From: Kitasatospora sp. NBC_00240 | GTDB lineage: Bacteria > Actinomycetota > Actinomycetes > Streptomycetales > Streptomycetaceae | Direction of reading: 5' to 3' | Assembly (NCBI RefSeq): GCF_026342405.1 | Contig: NZ_JAPEMU010000004.1 | Coordinates: forward strand, 154,457-218,456 | Length of the DNA: 64,000 nt | Shown: positions 59,376-64,000 of the stretch, piece by piece | How the letters are laid out: each line of letters begins with the position of its first letter | Position numbering within the stretch: position 1 is the first letter of the stretch | Translations under genes and position numbers: made by a program | Notes under the pieces: generated by a model | Databases searched by the model: none | Told to the model about the DNA's origin: nothing | Seen by the model: only the letters and a program-made list of their open reading frames with translations

Positions 59376-60179
59376 ATGCCGCCCACCGCGACCGCCCGCC
59401 CCACGCCCCGCGCCGGCCGGCTCGCCCGCCGGGTCGCCCGCCCCGCGGCCCGGCGGAGCGGCCCGGCCGGCACACCGGCCCACGTACCGGCGGCCGTACC
59501 TGCTGGTACGGCCGACCTCGTGCCGTACGACGCCGCGGCGTACGACCTGGCGGCGTACGCCGTGGCGGCGCCTTCGCCCGGGTCGGGCCCCTGCGCGGCG
59601 ATCGACGGCGCGGGGCCGTCCGCCCGGTCGCCGCGACCCGCACGGGGTGCGGGCACGGCCGCCGGGTTCCACGTTCCCGACGACGGGAATTCCCTCCGGG
59701 CGGAACGCCCCGGCACATCGGCGCGGTGCGACCCGGCGCCGCTTCGCTTTCGCGTCCCGACGGCCGGGCGATTGCAGGTTTCCGCCTCTCGGTGCGATCC
59801 CGCGCCCGGCGGTTCGGTGCCCGGATCGGCGAACCCGGGCGTGAAAGCGGTGACGGCGCTGTGCGCGCACGACGGCGGCCGGCTGCCGAATTGCACCGGC
59901 AGCGCGGCGGGACGGCCCGGGAGGTCCATCTGCCGCTCGGCGCGGCGCGGTTCGGTCACGGGAACCGGCGGCCTCTCGGCATTCTCGGCAGCACCCGGGC
60001 GGCCGCGCAGAAACCCGGCGCCGTCGTGGCGGGAAAGGGGTCCGCGGCCACCTCCCGGCGCGGGACCGACAACGACCACCACCGCGATCCGCCGGCGATT
60101 CCGCTCAGGACGGGAATCCGTCACCGCTTCCGGCGGCCGGAAAGGAACACCGGCCGCGGCGCGGGCACACCGGGGCTGA
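59376..60179 (+). CDS. Hypothetical protein (weak)
   Basis: An ATG with a good ribosome binding site (CGGAGGACTCTC) opens a 267-residue frame, MPPTATARPTPRAGRLARRV. Only parts have normal coding bias (AAYDLAAYAVAAPSPGS; VKAVTALCAHDGGRLPNCTG). Another plus-strand frame has equal claims later on, so a frameshifted gene is possible. No domain recognised. Confidence 0.3.
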   Translation: MPPTATARPTPRAGRLARRVARPAARRSGPAGTPAHVPAAVPAGTADLVPYDAAAYDLAAYAVAAPSPGSGPCAAIDGAGPSARSPRPARGAGTAAGFHVPDDGNSLRAERPGTSARCDPAPLRFRVPTAGRLQVSASRCDPAPGGSVPGSANPGVKAVTALCAHDGGRLPNCTGSAAGRPGRSICRSARRGSVTGTGGLSAFSAAPGRPRRNPAPSWRERGPRPPPGAGPTTTTTAIRRRFRSGRESVTASGGRKGTPAAARAHRG

Positions 60180-60650
60180 ATTCCGTTCGTCGACGCCGTC
60201 AACGTCACCGACGGTCCGGTGAATGCGCCGGAACAGTCTCCGGATTCGTCGCGGGCGGTGTCGCGGGGACGGTGCGGACGCTCCCTTGGCGAGCCCGGCC
60301 ACCGCCGCACCGGCACCGGTGCGGGCGCGGAGCGGCCGGCGGTGCGGGCGCGGAGCGGCGGTGCGGGCGCGGAGCGGCGGTGCGGGCGCGGAGCGGCGGC
60401 TGCCGGGGCACGGGCACCGGCGCCGGCGCGGGGTGCCGGGCCCCGGCAGCCGCCGCTCCGCCGAACAGCTGACATCGCGTCGGCGGGACGTGGCGTTGCC
60501 CCGTGCCGCTGCGACGTCCGGGCAGGGTCGGTGGGTGGACCGGGCGCGGTCCCGCGGCCCGGCCCCCGGCCCGGTCGGGGGCGGCTTCCTCCCGGTCGTC
60601 AGGCGTGGGGCCGGCGTGCGGCGGGCCCGAAGGACGGAAGGACGAGGCGG
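60180..60650. other. Gap upstream of the exporter gene
   Basis: GC-rich, with a GTGCGGGCGCGGAGCGGCG unit repeated about four times at 60325-60400 (18-19-bp period). No gene. Confidence 0.5.
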
Positions 60651-62264
60651 ATGGCAGGCCGGCGGCCCGACCCCACCCCGCAGGGCTGCGCGCCCGTGGC
60701 GGCCAGCCAGTCGCTGACGCTGGCGGCGATGCTGTTCGCGGTGTCGATGACGTTCATCGACCAGACGATCGTGTCGATCGCCGCGCCCGACATCATCCGC
60801 GAGCTGGGCCTGTCGGCGGTCGGCATGCAGTGGGTGGTGAACGCCTACCTGCTGTCGCTGGCCGCGTTCTTCGCCCTGGGCGGGCGGCTGGCGGACGTGC
60901 TGGGCCACAAGCGGATGATGCTGGTCGGGACGCTGACCTTCGTGGTCGCCTCGGCGCTGTGCGGGGCGGTGCCGTCCGGGGAGGGCGCCGAGACCTGGCT
61001 GATCTGCTTCCGGGCGGTGCAGGGCCTGGGTGCGGCCCTGATGTTCCCGGCGGCGCTCGCGGTGGTGGTGGAGGTGTTCCCGGTGGAGCGGCGCGGGCGG
61101 GCGCTGGCGCTGTTCTTCGGGGTGGCGGGCGGGCTGACGGCGATCGGCCCGCTGCTGGGCGGCTGGCTGACCGGCTGGACCTGGCGGGCGATCTTCTGGG
61201 TCAACGTGCCGGTGGCGGTGGTCGCGGTGGTGCTGACGGTGCTGGCCGGGATCCGCAACACCGCGCGCCGGGAGCCGATCGACTGGACGGGCGCCGTCCT
61301 GGCGGCGGCCGGGATGGGGCTGAGCGTGCTCGGCCTGCAGCAGGCGGCGTCCTGGGGCTGGGGCAGTTGGGCGACCTGGCTGTGCATCGTGGGAGGCCTG
61401 CTGGTGCTGGCGGTGTTCGTGCTGGTGGAGCTGGGCACCGAGCATCCGCTGATCAAGCTGCGGGTCTTCGCCGACCGGGCGTTCGCGGCGGACAACGCGG
61501 TGCTGTTCTTCGCCATGATCGCCTTCGTGCCGGTGTTCTTCTTCGCCTCCGTCTACGCCCAGGTGGCGCTGGAGCAGTCGCCGAGCGAGGCGGGGCTGTA
61601 CCTGCTGGTGTTCTTCGCCGGTTTCGCCCCCGGCTCGCAGGTCGGCGGGCGGATGCTGGACCGGCGCGGCGCGCGCCCGCCGATACTGCTGGGCACGGCG
61701 GTGTCCGCGGTCGGCTTCGCGCTCTGGGCCTGGAAGATCACCGACCTGTCGCTCGGCGCGCAGTGGCCGTACATCGTGCTGGCGGGCGCGGGGATCGGAC
61801 TGCTGCTGACGCCGGCCTCGACGGACGCGGTCAACCGCGCGATCGACGCCTCCTACGGCGAGGTCACCGGGATCACCCAGACCGTGCGCAACTACTCGGC
61901 CAGCCTGGGCCTGGCCGTGCTGGGCACCGTCCTGCTGCACAGCACCACCCGCAACGTGCAGCAAACGCTGGTCGCCGGCGGCGTCCCGGCCGACGCCGCG
62001 CCCGCGGTGGCCGCCACCATCACCGGGAGCATCACCGGCCACGGCCCGGGCGGGCAGAACCCCGCCACCGGCGTCGGGACCACCCTGCTGGACGCGATCC
62101 GGCACGACTTCGCCGAGGCGAACGCGCCCGTGCTGTACGGCATGGCGGCGGCCCTCACGGTCGCCTTCCTGTGCGCCCTGGCACACCCGGGCACCCGGGT
62201 CACCGCCGCCGGCGGCGACGCGTCCGCGCAGGCCGCCGCCCGCGCGAGCGGGAGAACGGCCTGA
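60651..62264 (+). CDS. DHA2-type MFS exporter (EmrB/QacA family)
   Basis: A 537-residue 14-helix transporter. Helix 1: LAAMLFAVSMTFIDQTIVSI (D in MTFIDQT is typical DHA2). The loop GGRLADVLGHKRMMLVGTLT is the MFS signature between helices 2 and 3. Motif C is VAGGLTAIGPLLGGWLTGWT (G.xxxGPxxGG). It exports drugs or metabolites in exchange for protons. The ATG has GACGAGG 4-10 bp upstream. No regulator is adjacent. It is not closely similar to the exporter at 31631-33049, which belongs to the same class. Confidence 0.92.
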   Translation: MAGRRPDPTPQGCAPVAASQSLTLAAMLFAVSMTFIDQTIVSIAAPDIIRELGLSAVGMQWVVNAYLLSLAAFFALGGRLADVLGHKRMMLVGTLTFVVASALCGAVPSGEGAETWLICFRAVQGLGAALMFPAALAVVVEVFPVERRGRALALFFGVAGGLTAIGPLLGGWLTGWTWRAIFWVNVPVAVVAVVLTVLAGIRNTARREPIDWTGAVLAAAGMGLSVLGLQQAASWGWGSWATWLCIVGGLLVLAVFVLVELGTEHPLIKLRVFADRAFAADNAVLFFAMIAFVPVFFFASVYAQVALEQSPSEAGLYLLVFFAGFAPGSQVGGRMLDRRGARPPILLGTAVSAVGFALWAWKITDLSLGAQWPYIVLAGAGIGLLLTPASTDAVNRAIDASYGEVTGITQTVRNYSASLGLAVLGTVLLHSTTRNVQQTLVAGGVPADAAPAVAATITGSITGHGPGGQNPATGVGTTLLDAIRHDFAEANAPVLYGMAAALTVAFLCALAHPGTRVTAAGGDASAQAAARASGRTA

Positions 62265-62469
62265 CCGCAGGGCGGCGGCCCCAGGCCCGGGCCCGGCGAC
62301 GCCGGGCCCCCGACCGGGGACGGGAGGACCCAGACCGGCGGCGCAGGGTCCCGACCAGGACGCAGGTCCCGACCAGGACGCAGGTCCCCCGGTGGGGCCG
62401 CCGTGACGGCCGGCCCGCCACCGCCCCGGGGCCGGTCTCCTTTCAGGAATGATCAATTCCCGTAGGCGC

Positions 62470-62499
62470 CTGACAGGGCATCAGCTCAGCCCCTAATCT
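62470..62499 (+). promoter_or_regulatory. Promoter of the Mrr-TerD gene
   Basis: CTGACA (62470-62475), 18-bp spacer, TAATCT (62494-62499), 42 bp before the ATG. Upstream is an inverted repeat GGAAT-GATCA-ATTCC (62446-62460), possibly an operator. Confidence 0.6.
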
Positions 62500-62540
62500 G
62501 GCGCGTGCCACGCCCGGTCAACCTCCAAGGGGGGCGACGT

Positions 62541-63608
62541 ATGTCCCGAAGCCGCAAGCTCCACCGCCTCAGCAACCCCGACACCGACGAGCGCCGCGCG
62601 CAGCGGATGCTGTTCCGTCACCTGCGCGACGACACCAACGCCAATCGCGGCCGGATGACGAAGCGGGTGCACGAGCTGCAGCTCCTGCTGGCGATGGACC
62701 CGGTGGAGTTCGAGCAGCTGATCGCCCGGCTGATGGAGGCGATGGGCATGAAGGTCGAGCTGACGGCCCGCTCGCGGGACGGCGGGGTGGACGTGCGCGG
62801 CATCGACACCGACCCCTTCCGCGGGGGGAACGTGATCGTGCAGGTGAAGCGGTACCGGGACACGGTGACACCGTCGGCGGTGCGGGACCTGTACGGCACG
62901 CTGCAGCACGACCGGGCCGCGACGAAGGCGGTGCTCGTCACCACCAGCAGGTTCGGGCCCAGCTCGCACCAGTTCGTCGCGGGCAAACCGATCGCCCTGA
63001 TCAACGGCGCCGAGCTGGTCGGTCTGCTCAAGCACCACGGCTTCCACGAGGTGTTCGCGGCGGCCCGGTTCGGGGGCGCGGGCGGCGGGGAGGAGCTGCC
63101 CGAGGTCGAGGTCGCCGCCGAGCCCGCCCGGCTGCTGCTGCACTGGACCGGCGAGCAGGAGTACGACATCGCCGCCCTGGTGTGCCGGGGCAACAGGGCA
63201 CTGTCGGACGAGCACCTGGTGTTCTACAACAACGGCTCGACGCCGGACGGCTCGGTGCGGCTGGTCACCGGCTACGGCGACGCGAACGCCTGCCTGATGG
63301 TCGACTTCGACGCGCTGCCCGCCGACGCCGACCGGCTGGTCATCGTCGCCGCGGCCGACACCGGCAACCACCCCGCGGCGACCATGGCCGGGTTCGCGGG
63401 GCCGGCGCTGATCCTGGAACCCGGCGCCGACCAGGCCCCGGCCGTGGTGCACCTGGCCGACGGCGCCCGCACCAACACCGCGATGCGCCTGGGCCGCTTC
63501 GACCGCGACAGCGCCGGCGACCGGGACTTCACCCCCGCCCTCGCCGGGTACCCGGGCGGACTGCACCAGGCCGTGGTCGCCTACGGCCTGGAGGTGGACG
63601 ACGCGTAG
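62541..63608 (+). CDS. Mrr-like nuclease fused to a TerD domain
   Basis: A 355-residue protein. Residues 50-160 are an Mrr-type restriction endonuclease domain: FEQLIARLMEAMGMKVELTA, SRDGGVDVRGID (catalytic D84) and VIVQVKRYRDTVTPSAVRDL (Q101, K103), completing the D-(x)n-QxK active site, then AVLVTTSRFGPSSHQFVAGK. Residues 190-355 are TerD-like (RLLLHWTGEQEYDIAALVCR, HLVFYNNGSTPDGSVRLVTG, LPADADRLVIVAAADTGNHP), with the Ca-binding DLD stretch reduced to EYDIA. Mrr domains cut modified DNA; TerD proteins belong to stress/phage-linked ter systems. Joining them suggests a stand-alone defence or stress-response nuclease. Start chosen at ATG with AGGGGGGCG upstream. Confidence 0.85.
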   Translation: MSRSRKLHRLSNPDTDERRAQRMLFRHLRDDTNANRGRMTKRVHELQLLLAMDPVEFEQLIARLMEAMGMKVELTARSRDGGVDVRGIDTDPFRGGNVIVQVKRYRDTVTPSAVRDLYGTLQHDRAATKAVLVTTSRFGPSSHQFVAGKPIALINGAELVGLLKHHGFHEVFAAARFGGAGGGEELPEVEVAAEPARLLLHWTGEQEYDIAALVCRGNRALSDEHLVFYNNGSTPDGSVRLVTGYGDANACLMVDFDALPADADRLVIVAAADTGNHPAATMAGFAGPALILEPGADQAPAVVHLADGARTNTAMRLGRFDRDSAGDRDFTPALAGYPGGLHQAVVAYGLEVDDA

Positions 63609-63639
63609 CGGACGGGCGGGCCGGCCGGCGCCGGCGGGC

Positions 63640-63820
63640 CGACGCGGGCGGGCCGACGCGGGCGGGCCGACGCGGGCGGACCGGCGCGGGCGGACCGGCG
63701 CGGGCGGACCGGCGCGGGCGGACCGGCGCGGGCGGACCGGCGCGGGCGGACCGGCGCGGGCGGGCCGGCGCGGGCGGACCGGCGCGGGCGGACCGGCGCG
63801 GGCGGGCCGGCGCGGGCGCG
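63640..63820. repeat. Tandem repeat, about 13 copies of a 14-bp unit
   Basis: The unit GCGGGCGGACCGGC (with GGGC or GACG variants in the first copies) runs from just after the Mrr-TerD gene to 5 bp before the stop of the Uma2 gene. Period 14 bp. It separates two convergent genes. Confidence 0.95.
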
Positions 63821-63824
63821 CGAC

Positions 63825-64000
63825 TCAGACCGGGTAGCGGACCAGGTCGCCGGTGGCCAGGTCGAAGGCGAAGGGCGCGGGGATCGGCACCAGGTCGCCG
63901 AAGCTGCCGCTCCAGCGCTGGCGGTGGACGCCTGCGGCCGGTGCCGGGTACAGCACGATCGCGCCGTCGCGGGGATCGATCAGCAGGTACAGCGGAATGT
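63825..64000 (-). CDS. Uma2-family endonuclease-like protein, C-terminal part
   Basis: The window ends within this gene; 57 residues are visible, IPLYLLIDPRDGAIVLYPAP, then GVHRQRWSGSFGDLVPIPAP and FAFDLATGDLVRYPV. 'PLYLLIDp..g.v.Ly' followed by 'pfG..l.lPapf.F.ldt' is the C-terminal pattern of Uma2-like PD-(D/E)XK proteins, which are widespread in Streptomyces with unknown roles. The K of the active site is outside or in the first visible codons. Confidence 0.78.
   Translation of the reverse strand, partial: IPLYLLIDPRDGAIVLYPAPAAGVHRQRWSGSFGDLVPIPAPFAFDLATGDLVRYPV

Overview
The window is about 64 kb of very GC-rich DNA with strong third-position GC bias, GTG/TTG starts, GGAGG-type ribosome binding sites, Tat and LAxTG surface signals, and families typical of Streptomycetaceae (terpene synthase next to a P450, SMI1/KNR4, F420-type reductase, Uma2, TerD). 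It most likely comes from a Streptomyces or Kitasatospora chromosome, in an accessory (arm-like) region. There are no rRNA or tRNA genes, no intact insertion sequence and no CRISPR array. Gene density is modest, and many gaps hold GC-rich tandem repeats and decayed genes.

Layout. 0-1.1 kb: end of a cytochrome P450 overlapping a class I terpene synthase, the edge of a terpenoid locus. 1.3-5.8 kb: a 19-bp repeat array, then a large secreted GH35 beta-galactosidase. 5.8-12.5 kb: a poorly coding stretch with a small membrane protein, a SNase-like protein, an IS3 transposase relic, a 35-bp repeat array, several gene fragments (coiled-coil, hydrolase-like, AraC) and an intact VOC protein. 12.9-17.1 kb: a Tat-exported GH99-like enzyme with a frameshifted discoidin domain, a cupin and an AraC regulator. 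17.4-22.6 kb: VOC, SMI1/KNR4, YciO/Sua5-like, DHFR-like and alpha/beta-hydrolase genes. 22.7-29.6 kb: a DUF4097 protein (copy 1), a secreted SnoaL-like protein, a vWA protein, a large pentapeptide-repeat membrane protein, an NmrA-type reductase and a membrane protein. 29.8-42.4 kb: four regulators (MarR, ArsR, TetR and SRPBCC-linked control), two-substrate type enzymes (epoxide-hydrolase-like, acyl-CoA-dehydrogenase-like monooxygenase, F420-type reductase, quinone oxidoreductase, GFA) and a DHA2 exporter, probably small-molecule modification or detoxification. 42.4-48.9 kb: VOC, GNAT, TMEM175-like channel, a lipoprotein/membrane pair and a degenerate class C serine hydrolase. 49.2-53.6 kb: an iron-box promoter with two small ORFs, DUF4097 copy 2 with its divergent MarR-like regulator, and an HTH/membrane pair behind two palindromes. 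54-59 kb: a one-protein sigma factor/zinc finger/membrane/lectin gene facing two cell-surface genes. 60.6-64 kb: a DHA2 exporter, an Mrr nuclease-TerD fusion and the end of a Uma2 gene.

The most interesting items are the Mrr-TerD fusion (62541-63608), the sigma-anti-sigma-like-lectin protein (54083-55894), the mosaic duplication of the DUF4097 gene with its TTGC-type operators (22662-23530 and 49954-50850), the sigma-70 promoter with an iron box in its spacer (49260-49288), and the twin palindromes at 53608-53658. Functions are assigned by reading motifs by eye. No database search was possible.
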